A stretch of 31,803 nucleotides of DNA from a virus. Position 1 is the stretch's first letter, and each line of letters begins with the position of its first letter. The notes beneath the pieces are model-generated. The model was not told the origin of the DNA, did no database searches, and saw only the letters and a list, made by a program, of their open reading frames with translations. Position numbers and translations under genes: made by a program. Positions 16,434 through 23,125 of this stretch are shown here, in pieces. Location of the stretch: positions 1 through 31,803 of IMG/VR virus record IMGVR_UViG_3300025280_000106; one strand, written 5' to 3'.

Positions 16434-16715
16434 CTATCGTTTTCTTATTCCAATTTTTTCCAATAAAGATTTATTCTCTTGTATAAGCTCTTCGTTATGA
16501 TGCTCAATCTCTTCTACATGCTCTTTTTCCATCTGGTCTAGCCTCATCTGTATCCCTACTATCTCATCGTGTATCTGCGTTATCCTAGCCCCGTGGTCAT
16601 CAAGTGTGCTACTGACTTTAAAATAAGAAGCCGTAAGCAAAACAGAAGCTGTGATAATCTGTATAAGCCACTTGATATTGATGTTGACATGAAGGCTATC
16701 ATTGAGACTAGTCAT
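16434..16715 (-). CDS. Spanin/Rz-like protein: membrane helix plus coiled coil
   Basis: Encodes 93 residues. A hydrophobic helix at about residues 15-33 (IKWLIQIITASVLLTASYF) is followed by a long, highly charged helical domain of coiled-coil type (RITQIHDEIVGIQMRLDQMEKEH...). This is the architecture of inner-membrane spanin subunits that link membrane and envelope during lysis. The start overlaps the previous stop as ATGA. The nearby lipoprotein at 18184-18657 could be its outer-membrane partner, but it is not adjacent or embedded as in lambda, so this remains an inference. Confidence 0.6.
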   Translation of the reverse strand: MTSLNDSLHVNINIKWLIQIITASVLLTASYFKVSSTLDDHGARITQIHDEIVGIQMRLDQMEKEHVEEIEHHNEELIQENKSLLEKIGIRKR

Positions 16716-16963
16716 TTCCCAAATACTACACTGCTAACCAGAGCAAGAACAGAGCCAAGAATAACACCAACAATCGAACCAAGCCCCCGAAGCCACGATA
16801 CCTGCTTCGCAAGTTCAGATTGACGCACATCCATTCGTCCAAGATTTTCCTTAATCCATTCGACATCATTACGTACGACGGATAAATCAGATTTTAAACT
16901 TTCTCTCCACTCAGTCAATTCAGCATTGTTCATCAGTATCTTGCCCAACATAAGTCCAACCAT
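16712..16963 (-). CDS. XhlA-like haemolysin/holin-associated protein
   Basis: Encodes 83 residues from the ATG at 16963; in-frame ATGs at 16951 and 16933 are also possible, and none has a strong ribosome-binding site. A coiled-coil segment (LKSDLSVVRNDVEWIKENLGRMDVRQSEL) leads into a C-terminal hydrophobic helix of about 22 residues (GLGSIVGVILGSVLALVSSVVF). The layout of a coiled coil then one C-terminal span with a short basic end is that of XhlA-type lysis proteins. It lies between a two-span protein and an Rz-like protein, as expected in a lysis cassette. Confidence 0.65.
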   Translation of the reverse strand: MVGLMLGKILMNNAELTEWRESLKSDLSVVRNDVEWIKENLGRMDVRQSELAKQVSWLRGLGSIVGVILGSVLALVSSVVFGK

Positions 16964-16978
16964 CTGGAAAACTAGTTT

Positions 16979-17155
16979 TCACTTCTTGCTCCACGTCGTC
17001 CACGAAAATCCATTTTGTTTTAGGTGGCGTTGACACGTATAAATCAATAGAGTTATGAGTACTCCCCAGAACACGTGTGGTGCTACCTGTTTTACCGATA
17101 CCAGTATCATGGCACCGACAACTGCAATCGCACACGCTGTCACTGGGTCTTTCAT
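16979..17155 (-). CDS. 58-residue two-span membrane protein (class II holin candidate)
   Basis: Starts MKDPVTACAIAVVGAMILVS and continues through VFWGVLITLLIYTC to a basic end (RHLKQNG...TTWSKK). The two hydrophobic stretches are separated by a short turn (VKQVAPH), the usual topology of class II holins. The ATG at 17155 overlaps the preceding TAA as TAATG. A longer frame exists over the same bases (16920-17162, 80 residues) with no membrane segments. I prefer this frame because of its hydrophobic periodicity and its fit to the operon pattern. Confidence 0.7.
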   Translation of the reverse strand: MKDPVTACAIAVVGAMILVSVKQVAPHVFWGVLITLLIYTCQRHLKQNGFSWTTWSKK

Positions 17156-17643
17156 TAATCATTGCTTCTTAATCTCTCTACTTCTTTTTCAAGAGTATCA
17201 ATTCTAAACACATTAGCCTGTATATCAGCCTGTAGTGCATACCACATACCTAGCAGGGATATAAGACCAGTCACAGCCGCCACCATAGTTTGGATTGACA
17301 ACGTGAATTTTTTTTTAAGTATCTCCTCATCAGGCACAGGTAGTGTAGTAGGTAGTGGTGCTACCTTAGCCACAACCGGCTTAGGAGTAATCTTCTTCTG
17401 TAAAATTTGTTTCTGTAATAACCTGTCACGCTTTGACTTTTCTCTTTCAGACTGTGCTTCCTTAGCTTCCTCTAGCATGACCCCTGTTAAATCTTCTACT
17501 GTGACATACCCAGCGGCAACTAGAATCTCTCCCAACTTTCTATCATCACCATTAGACTGCTTATTAATAGCCTCATTAAGCTGTCGCTTAGTGATAATGT
17601 CAGCATCCATTAATAGACTGCCGAGCTTAGTCTTATGACCCAT
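17155..17643 (-). CDS. MshEN-like domain fused to a membrane helix and coiled coil
   Basis: Encodes 162 residues from the ATG at 17643, which lies inside the end of the H-NOX gene (11-base overlap). Residues about 6-29 read KLGSLLMDADIITKRQLNEA plus INKQ. After a six-residue spacer a second unit begins KLGEILVAAGYVTVEDL. This double (R/K)LGxxL...L...Q motif is the MshEN fold found at the N-terminus of type II secretion and MSHA ATPases, which binds cyclic di-GMP in some members. The first unit has Asp where Gly is usual, so ligand binding is not assured. A Lys/Pro-rich linker, a membrane span (about 114-136) and a short coiled coil follow. A phage protein of this shape next to an H-NOX is unexpected. 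Confidence 0.7.
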   Translation of the reverse strand: MGHKTKLGSLLMDADIITKRQLNEAINKQSNGDDRKLGEILVAAGYVTVEDLTGVMLEEAKEAQSEREKSKRDRLLQKQILQKKITPKPVVAKVAPLPTTLPVPDEEILKKKFTLSIQTMVAAVTGLISLLGMWYALQADIQANVFRIDTLEKEVERLRSND

Positions 17644-18184
17644 CGGTAAACTTGACCTCAAATACATCATGGTCATCAGTTCCTTTATACTCTATCTGAG
17701 TAATATCTGCTTCGCCACCGAAATGTTGAGCGATACCCTTTAGTGTGCCTATAGCCAAAGGAGCTAATCCATCCCTTGGGGACTCATAATGAATTTCAAA
17801 ATGATTGTCTCCAAGCTTCTTTATTTCAAACGAGGGTGGAGCTAAGTTGGGTAACATCTCTGCTATCCTAACATGCATCTCATCCAGTCCCTCTACAAAG
17901 GTTTCAAAGTCGTGCCCAAATGCATTGAAGTAATCTCCATAACCTTTTGGCGCTACATCCGTTGCCCAATACACGCCAAACATCTCTAAGACGTCTGATG
18001 CCGGCACCCCCAATATCTCTGACGTAGCCCCAACAAGTGAGTATGTAACGGAATCATCATACCCTTCCATACTATCAAATACATCCTCTCCTACTCCAGA
18101 GGTTTCAAGTACTTGTTCCCATACCTCATCGCCAGCCTCTCTTGTGACTAAGGTTCGGATAGCTTCGTTAATCATTCCGTACAT
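17633..18184 (-). CDS. Stand-alone H-NOX (HNOB) haem protein, predicted nitric-oxide sensor
   Basis: Encodes 183 residues, the length of a complete H-NOX domain, starting MYGMINEAI as family members do. A 17-codon upstream extension is rejected because the ATG at 18184 overlaps the preceding TAA as TAATG. Diagnostic features: VTYSLVGATSEILGVPASDV; GYGDYF; His104 in LDEMHVR, the expected proximal haem ligand; LAPPSFE with the conserved Pro; and YESPR at 133-137, the YxSxR haem-propionate motif. The distal pocket region reads DGLAPLAIG with no Tyr where oxygen-binding members have one, which suggests NO selectivity. H-NOX proteins normally belong to bacteria and animals and signal to kinases or cyclic-di-GMP enzymes. 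Here the gene sits among phage lysis and structural genes with no sign of decay. Confidence 0.93.
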   Translation of the reverse strand: MYGMINEAIRTLVTREAGDEVWEQVLETSGVGEDVFDSMEGYDDSVTYSLVGATSEILGVPASDVLEMFGVYWATDVAPKGYGDYFNAFGHDFETFVEGLDEMHVRIAEMLPNLAPPSFEIKKLGDNHFEIHYESPRDGLAPLAIGTLKGIAQHFGGEADITQIEYKGTDDHDVFEVKFTDGS

Positions 18185-18657
18185 TACTTGTATTCCAATT
18201 CCATTGTGTATGATACTACAACATCTGTGGGCCAATCATCTGTTGCCCATCTCTGTTTAGAAAAAAACTCTCCATGACTATAGCTAAATGGAAGAATCCA
18301 ATCTCTAGCATTATCAGGCCAAGGAACATAATATGTCTTATCCATTACATCACCCCCATTCATATCATCGTTCCACTTAATGATGTGACCAGTAAGAAAA
18401 ACAGAATCAACAAAAGATGAATCCAGTTTCGTGACAGCATACCAGTAGCCGAGTTCCAAGCTGTCTGTACCATACGGGTAGAGTGTAGCATCTGATGTTA
18501 TCCCAAAAGATGCTTCGCTTTCAACATATGAAGTATCATGGACTTGAACATAGAGCGTATCCCTTATCTCATAGATTTCGGGAATGTATACTATCTCTGG
18601 CTCTAATTGACATCCGAGAAGTATGAGTGGAAGAATCCATTTAAGCGGCTTTAGCAA
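18184..18657 (-). CDS. Phage-encoded lipoprotein
   Basis: Encodes 157 residues from a TTG start; no in-frame ATG would keep the signal peptide. MLKPLKWILPLILLGCQ is a complete lipoprotein signal with lipobox LLGC and Cys16 as the lipidated residue. Gln at the next position favours the outer membrane. The mature part is beta-like and rich in Asp, Tyr and Trp (IRDTLYVQVHDTSYVE; WPDNARDWILPFSYSHG). It overlaps the gene before it by 17 bases and the H-NOX gene by TAATG. It could be an outer-membrane spanin, a superinfection-exclusion protein or a partner of the sensor. Confidence 0.75.
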   Translation of the reverse strand: MLKPLKWILPLILLGCQLEPEIVYIPEIYEIRDTLYVQVHDTSYVESEASFGITSDATLYPYGTDSLELGYWYAVTKLDSSFVDSVFLTGHIIKWNDDMNGGDVMDKTYYVPWPDNARDWILPFSYSHGEFFSKQRWATDDWPTDVVVSYTMELEYK

Positions 18658-18841
18658 CTTTGGATTTTTTCTCTTTCTTCGGAGGAGGCATTACCTCACC
18701 GTTCTTAGGTGTGGCTTCAGCCTCAACATCTTCCAGTGCTCTTTTATATCCCATCAACTGATGTTGTTCAGCAGTTATCTCTGCCATCTGTTGAGGAATC
18801 TCTGCAAGTCTTGCATCTACCTGTTCTAGTGTTAGTACCAT
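18641..18841 (-). CDS. Small coiled-coil protein with basic tail
   Basis: Encodes 66 residues, with GGAG six bases before the ATG. The first 45 residues form a helix (LTLEQVDARLAEIPQQMAEI...QLMGYKRALEDVE). The end is Pro/Lys-rich (MPPPKKEKKSKVAKAA). It lies just after the fibre gene, where other phages place short fibre- or lysis-related coiled-coil proteins. The function is unknown. Confidence 0.65.
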   Translation of the reverse strand: MVLTLEQVDARLAEIPQQMAEITAEQHQLMGYKRALEDVEAEATPKNGEVMPPPKKEKKSKVAKAA

Positions 18842-18856
18842 GTTATCTCCTATGAA

Positions 18857-20830
18857 TTAAGCATTTTCCAATGCGGTTACTTTGGCTGAAAGTTCTTGGA
18901 TTGCTTTGATAACGGGAGTCATAAAATTACCCTTAGACAAACTCTGTTCTCCTGTCTTACTATTGCTACAACCCCAAGCTGGAAACTTCGAATGATTATG
19001 AGAATCCATCGTAGTTTTTACTTCTTGTGCAACAAATCCATAGTTTAGTTTTTCTGTGTTTATACCCGTCTTTGTCATTCCTTCTTCCTTTAATTCCTCA
19101 TCCCAATCTTCGTAGGCTCTCCACTTAAAAGTTACAGGACGAAGGTCATTAACAAAGGCAAGTCCCAAATCACAATCCTCAATATCTTTTTTTATCCTTT
19201 CATCTGAAGCATTTGCCCAAGAAGTGCTGTCGTTAGCAACATAAATTTTAGAAGTGTTGCTTGACCCTAAGTTAATTGTATTGCTGTCTCCAGACATTCC
19301 ATATCCCAGACAAACAACATCAACTTTGTTCTCCGCATCCATGCTGGTACCCGTACCAATCAGAGTATTACGTGAACCAGTTTGTATTACATCACCTGCT
19401 TGATAACCAACACAGGTATTATTACGTCCCGATGTCTGGGCACTTAAAGCCTGATGTCCGATTGCTACATTTCTGATAGAATTATTTAGTGCGGCATCCA
19501 TAGCATAATTACCAATACCAATATTTTCACTGGTCGCATCATTTGCCCAATCGCCACCACCTGAATTTCTACCAATAAATATATTGTTGCCTGAACCAGC
19601 GGAGGTAGTTTGTGTTCCAGCCGCCTGAGTAGCAGTCATAGCATTAACACCAATGGCAATATTATTAGAACCCGTGGTATGTTCATCCATCGCCCCTCTT
19701 CCGATGGCGATATTCTGCCCACCAGATGTGAGAACCGCAGCTGCACCTTCTCCGATGGCTACAATCTCATTTGCTGTTGTTACACCAGAACTCATAGCAC
19801 CCGAACCTATTGCTACAATAGATGCACCTGTACTAATGGTCTTTCCTGCTTGATAACCAACGGCTGTATTTTTTCCAGAACCATCTGCCCCTTCATAATC
19901 TTCCAACGCCTGATAACCGATTGCAGTATTAAAATCTCCATCAACGCTACCCAATAAAGCACCATTACCAAATGATGTATTATAGTTACCAATAGTAATG
20001 GCAGTCCCAGAATTGTATCCAACAAAAGTATTTCCTGCCCCCTCTGTAAGGGCCGCTCCTGCCGACTTGCCAATTGCAACTGTGCCAGAAGCCTCATCAG
20101 CTCCATCCGTACTATCTAAAGCACCAGCTAAAGCACCACTACCAATAGCAACACAATCGTTTACTTGTTCTGTTCCAATAGCACCGCTCATAGCATTGTA
20201 ACCAATCGCCACGTTATCGTCCGATTCGGTGGTACCTTGATATAATGCGTTATAACCTATGGCTACATTATTATCCGAAGTTGTAAGTGCCGTACCAGCC
20301 CCAAAGCCCAGCGCTGTATTTTTAGCTCCAGAAGTAACTGCGGCTCCTGCGGCCTTACCTACTGCTGTTAGACCAGAAGCACCGCCAACTAAAGCTCCGG
20401 CACCTGCTCCGCTACCTATTACAACACAATCAATAACTGAGGCTGTAGTCCAAGCACCACTCATAGCATTAAAACCTACTGCTACATTGTCGTTTGTTTC
20501 AGTCGTACCCTGATATAGTGCACGATAACCAACTGCTGTATTATGCTCTCCTGTAGTCACATCAGCACCAGCACCTTCTCCAAATAAAGAATTACCAGTA
20601 CCTGCGGCTAAATCAACACCACAATCTTTACCAAATGCGGTATGTGATGTTCCCGTACCACTACCTACAGCATAAACCTCTGTAGCTGATACAAATAATG
20701 GAATGGTATTACCAGCACCGTCTGAGCACTGGTCAGGGGTAGCGCCGTCTGCCGCCCTTGCACCATTATCATTCGTCTTGAGCAAGCCTGTAAAAGTACT
20801 TGCTATTGTATTTCCTGATAAACTCGCCAT
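18857..20830 (-). CDS. Tail fibre with YadA-like repeats and S74 self-cleaving chaperone
   Basis: Encodes 657 residues with AGGAG before the ATG. The N-terminal 60 or so residues would attach to the virion. The central part is a long series of short Gly-rich repeats of the form N-x-A-(V/I)-G-x-x-A (e.g. HNTAVGYRALYQG, DNVAIGYNALYQG), like the left-handed head repeats of YadA-type adhesins, implying a trimeric beta-solenoid. The C-terminus begins ANASDERIKKDIED and runs to KAIQELSAKVTALENA. It is an intramolecular chaperone of endosialidase (peptidase S74) with Ser542 and Lys547 as the expected cleavage dyad, releasing the chaperone after trimer assembly. It is the host-recognition candidate. 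Confidence 0.88.
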   Translation of the reverse strand: MASLSGNTIASTFTGLLKTNDNGARAADGATPDQCSDGAGNTIPLFVSATEVYAVGSGTGTSHTAFGKDCGVDLAAGTGNSLFGEGAGADVTTGEHNTAVGYRALYQGTTETNDNVAVGFNAMSGAWTTASVIDCVVIGSGAGAGALVGGASGLTAVGKAAGAAVTSGAKNTALGFGAGTALTTSDNNVAIGYNALYQGTTESDDNVAIGYNAMSGAIGTEQVNDCVAIGSGALAGALDSTDGADEASGTVAIGKSAGAALTEGAGNTFVGYNSGTAITIGNYNTSFGNGALLGSVDGDFNTAIGYQALEDYEGADGSGKNTAVGYQAGKTISTGASIVAIGSGAMSSGVTTANEIVAIGEGAAAVLTSGGQNIAIGRGAMDEHTTGSNNIAIGVNAMTATQAAGTQTTSAGSGNNIFIGRNSGGGDWANDATSENIGIGNYAMDAALNNSIRNVAIGHQALSAQTSGRNNTCVGYQAGDVIQTGSRNTLIGTGTSMDAENKVDVVCLGYGMSGDSNTINLGSSNTSKIYVANDSTSWANASDERIKKDIEDCDLGLAFVNDLRPVTFKWRAYEDWDEELKEEGMTKTGINTEKLNYGFVAQEVKTTMDSHNHSKFPAWGCSNSKTGEQSLSKGNFMTPVIKAIQELSAKVTALENA

Positions 20831-20841
20831 AATTTAATCTC

Positions 20842-20928
20842 CTAAAGTTTCCTTGTTAAAACTCGCAACTTACCGCCCGAAACTATTTGACATGGTTGCG
20901 ATAAAATCTTTAAACAATCTTTTGCCAT
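20842..20928 (-). CDS. 28-codon leader ORF before the fibre gene (weak call)
   Basis: Encodes 28 residues starting MAKDCLKILSQPCQIVSGGK. It begins inside the end of the 45-residue gene and ends 12 bases before the fibre start. The VSGGK segment is shared, at about the same distance from the next gene, with a 17-codon frame at 21396-21449. This supports either translation of both or a shared DNA element. No ribosome-binding site is obvious, so the coding call is tentative. Confidence 0.3.
   Translation of the reverse strand: MAKDCLKILSQPCQIVSGGKLRVLTRKL
20869..20894 (-). repeat. Shared leader element, copy upstream of the fibre
   Basis: Read on the minus strand, it starts CATGTCA and contains TCGGGCGG and AAG. 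It matches 21420-21444 at most positions with one indel. Both copies lie about 40-65 bases before the AGGAGATTAAATTATGGC start region that the two downstream genes share exactly. This could be a duplicated leader or a regulatory site. Confidence 0.6.
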
Positions 20929-21047
20929 TCACGTTGTTCATTATCCCATGTATCGTTAAGAGATATAGAGTTCCATAAATCTCTTGCGAGACGTGCCATT
21001 TGATGCACTGTCTGTGTGATACCTAATCTTGTACCTAAACGTGACAT
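20910..21047 (-). CDS. 45-residue conserved-looking small protein
   Basis: Found by direct translation: MSRLGTRLGITQTVHQMARL, then RDLWNSISLNDTWDNEQREW and IV. The start lies three bases after the stop of the 113-residue gene. The mixed polar, Trp-containing composition looks like real protein rather than a shadow. The function is unknown; the position between two virion genes suggests a structural accessory role. Confidence 0.6.
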   Translation of the reverse strand: MSRLGTRLGITQTVHQMARLARDLWNSISLNDTWDNEQREWQKIV

Positions 21048-21050
21048 GAC

Positions 21051-21392
21051 TTAAGGCCCTAAGTACAGGAATGCAGAACCAGAATCCAAAGCTACTGCTT
21101 TCCACCTACCATAGATCGTCATACCTTGTGGCATAGTTGTTCCATCAATAGCAACGCTACCTGATCCAGCTCCACCTTGAACATCCGTAGGCCAATCCGA
21201 TTCAGCCGTTGTCGCATCACTGGAATCAAATACACTATCTTCTGAAAACTGTATTGCCACTACCACCATATTGTCCGGTGGTGTATATGTGCCTGTGCTA
21301 GATAAAAATGCAACACCTGCCTGACCCAGTGTGATGTTGCCCTGTTCTACAACAGTATATTTATGAGTATCCGCTGAAGAATCTGTTGCCAT
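21051..21392 (-). CDS. Small beta-rich structural protein
   Basis: Encodes 113 residues, with AGGAG before the ATG. The composition is beta-rich (YTVVEQGNITLGQAGVAFLS; MTIYGRWKAVALDSGSAFLY). The G-M-T-I-Y-G-R-W-K-A-V end is a pattern recurring in short structural proteins of marine phages, possibly capsid decoration or fibre-base proteins. The 5' leader resembles that of the fibre gene. The exact role is unknown. Confidence 0.65.
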   Translation of the reverse strand: MATDSSADTHKYTVVEQGNITLGQAGVAFLSSTGTYTPPDNMVVVAIQFSEDSVFDSSDATTAESDWPTDVQGGAGSGSVAIDGTTMPQGMTIYGRWKAVALDSGSAFLYLGP

Positions 21393-21419
21393 AATTTAAT
21401 CTCCTTGTATTGTGTATGC

Positions 21420-21444
21420 CTTTCCGCCCGAGACCTCTGACATG
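21420..21444 (-). repeat. Shared leader element, copy upstream of the 113-residue gene
   Basis: Second copy of the element at 20869-20894. On the minus strand it lies within a 17-codon frame (21396-21449, starting MPMSEVSGGK) that ends just before the ribosome-binding site of the 113-residue gene. The frame is too short for a firm coding call. Confidence 0.55.
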
Positions 21445-21451
21445 GGCATAT

Positions 21452-21829
21452 CTATCTAAACGTAAATGGGACGATGGCTCTCTGGCCACCTACCTTATCC
21501 CTGCCGGCTTCCTGACGGACTTTGGTTTCCCAAAGCCTCTGATACTTAACAGCCGATGCGGCACTAACCTCGTCCAATCTATCTTCAAAAAGTTTCCAGT
21601 TTACATAATTGACCAATGTTGGATGTAACGTGTCATCGATCTCTGGCACGTCTGAAAGGTTTTCAATCTTTCTTGGCTGGGCACTGTATTCAATGAGCAA
21701 TCCATTACTCGTAGACTCGTCTATTGATTCAAGGGCATTCTTACTAGAAGTATTCTTGCTGGTAACAAGAGCGATCCTGTCACCCACAACATACCAAGAC
21801 AGATAGTCCTCTGGATAGTTATAAGCCAT
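21452..21829 (-). CDS. Head-tail/neck region protein
   Basis: Encodes 125 residues. The middle reads GLLIEYSAQPRKIENLSDVPEI, then LHPTLVNYVNWKLFEDRLDE and a helical, basic end with GGQRAIVPF. This ordering of LLIEY, LHxxLVxY and a basic C-terminus recurs in a small protein family next to the neck genes of marine podo- and siphoviruses. The start overlaps the preceding stop as TAATG. It probably functions in the connector, but has no assigned activity. Confidence 0.65.
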   Translation of the reverse strand: MAYNYPEDYLSWYVVGDRIALVTSKNTSSKNALESIDESTSNGLLIEYSAQPRKIENLSDVPEIDDTLHPTLVNYVNWKLFEDRLDEVSAASAVKYQRLWETKVRQEAGRDKVGGQRAIVPFTFR

Positions 21830-22125
21830 TATTTTTCATCCACATTTACAATATTATAATAATTGGTCACTCTGGGAATATATCTGTAACTCCCGTCCGA
21901 GTCCTTATAGGACACGGAATAAATCTTATCTATCTGAAGGTCAGAGTTCCGATCTCCAATGTTGTACCAACGCTGATCCTCAACTGTGTCAATCTTCATA
22001 CGTCTTCTTACGACCTTATACTTGCGTAGATCAAGGAGCGCATCATTAACAAGCGCTTTGACGTATGTTTCACCAGCATCGGGATGAACCATTCTAACCC
22101 TTGATAGTATTTCTTTAAATGTCAT
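21829..22125 (-). CDS. Small connector-region protein
   Basis: Encodes 98 residues. A helical N-terminus (EILSRVRMVHPDAGETYVKALVNDALLDLRKYK) precedes a strand-rich part (QRWYNIGDRNSDLQIDKIYSV). It is joined to its neighbours by ATGA and TAATG overlaps. Position and size suit a head-to-tail adaptor, but the sequence gives no firm family. Confidence 0.65.
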   Translation of the reverse strand: MTFKEILSRVRMVHPDAGETYVKALVNDALLDLRKYKVVRRRMKIDTVEDQRWYNIGDRNSDLQIDKIYSVSYKDSDGSYRYIPRVTNYYNIVNVDEK

Positions 22126-22766
22126 TGCGCTCTGGCTCCTCCCTGTTGACCATAAAGAGCGGTTAAACCCATCTGATAATCATTTTTCAAATTTGCTATA
22201 ATGGGCGAGAGGAGCTCAATATCCTCATTGTTAGCCAGTAAGTACTCACCAGCCTTAACAGCTCCATAGAGCATCACAAGGTATTCAGCCTCATCAGGAA
22301 AGCCTGCAATCGAACCCCCGCTACTGGCGTCCACAGTGGGTGGGCTAGCATATACAACCTTCCCTACACTGGAACTGGAAACCGGTAGGATGATAACCTT
22401 CATAGTACCATCAGTCTGCGGCTCCGTGTAATATACGGGGTCTGTAGCCGTTGCATAGTTCATATCGTCCGGATCGGTAGCACGACCCCTTAATGCCGCA
22501 GGAATACGCCTACACGGCTGATCTATGGTACCATCGTTCCTATAGACCTTTAAAATCTTAAATGTGGTTAATGTGGTACCGCTATCAGGATCAAACGCTG
22601 AGGTCTCAGTTGCCACACTGTTAAGCATGTCCCGAGGCATGAGGTTTGTGATCTCCTTTGCCCCATTAGTCATCCACGTGTCCAGAAGTCCCTGAATACT
22701 AGCCAGTGTAGTACTGTCTATAGCCAGTAAGTTCTGAATCTGTACATCAAAGTTCTGGTATGCCAT
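22122..22766 (-). CDS. Head-tail adaptor-type structural protein
   Basis: Encodes 214 residues. The N-terminal part is helical (FDVQIQNLLAID; TWMTNGAKEITNLMPRDML). The middle is strand-rich (PVYYTEPQTDGTMKVIILPV). A C-terminal helical region reads FPDEAEYLVMLYGAVKAGEY and then has NDYQMGLTAL. This helix-strand-helix plan is common in phage adaptor and tail-tube-A proteins and fits the gene order between capsid and tail. The start overlaps the preceding stop as TAATG. The exact homologue is not recognised. Confidence 0.65.
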   Translation of the reverse strand: MAYQNFDVQIQNLLAIDSTTLASIQGLLDTWMTNGAKEITNLMPRDMLNSVATETSAFDPDSGTTLTTFKILKVYRNDGTIDQPCRRIPAALRGRATDPDDMNYATATDPVYYTEPQTDGTMKVIILPVSSSSVGKVVYASPPTVDASSGGSIAGFPDEAEYLVMLYGAVKAGEYLLANNEDIELLSPIIANLKNDYQMGLTALYGQQGGARAQ

Positions 22767-23125
22767 TAGTCTTCAATAATTAGAATTTCTAAGTCTACAG
22801 CCGCAGTATTAGCTCTTCCCCAATAATCACTATCAGCGGCACGAAACATAGCAAACTCACCGGCTTTCAACTTGCAGAAGTAATTAGTATCATTTTCGTC
22901 CGCAATCTCAACATAATTGCTTGAATCTAAATTTTTGATAAACATATATCCATAGGTTCCAATTGTAGCAACGGCAGTAATCTGTGTATTACTAGTAGCA
23001 ATCTCTTGAATAGTTTTGTTAAGCGAATCTCCTGACACATCCACAAAAGTAGAAGTGTGCATACTCTCCTTAACACCACTCTTGCCGTACTCCAGTTGAG
23101 CTTCAATTCTTAGTTCGTTAGCCAT
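22766..23125 (-). CDS. Small beta-rich virion protein
   Basis: Encodes 119 residues from the ATG at 23125, preferred over an upstream ATG at 23143 because it forms TAATG with the preceding stop. The sequence starts MANELRIEAQLEYGKSGVKE. It contains YMFIKNLDSSNYVEIADEND and KLKAGEFAMFRA, a jelly-roll-like pattern known from phage decoration or fibre-base proteins (F-x-K-N-L-D-x-x-N-Y-V). Its role in the virion is inferred. Confidence 0.65.
   Translation of the reverse strand: MANELRIEAQLEYGKSGVKESMHTSTFVDVSGDSLNKTIQEIATSNTQITAVATIGTYGYMFIKNLDSSNYVEIADENDTNYFCKLKAGEFAMFRAADSDYWGRANTAAVDLEILIIED

Noticed and set aside
16920-17162. 80-residue frame overlapping the two-span holin candidate
   Set aside because: No membrane segment or known domain. 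The overlapping 58-residue frame has two clean hydrophobic helices and a TAATG start, so the longer frame is treated as a shadow.
18185-18235. 17-codon N-terminal extension of the H-NOX frame
   Set aside because: H-NOX proteins start at MYG; the ATG at 18184 forms a TAATG overlap like its neighbours, and the extension lies inside the lipoprotein gene.
18857-20830. CRISPR-like or DNA repeat array in the fibre gene
   Set aside because: The periodicity is at the protein level (NxAxGxxA units of variable DNA sequence and spacing), not identical repeats with spacers.
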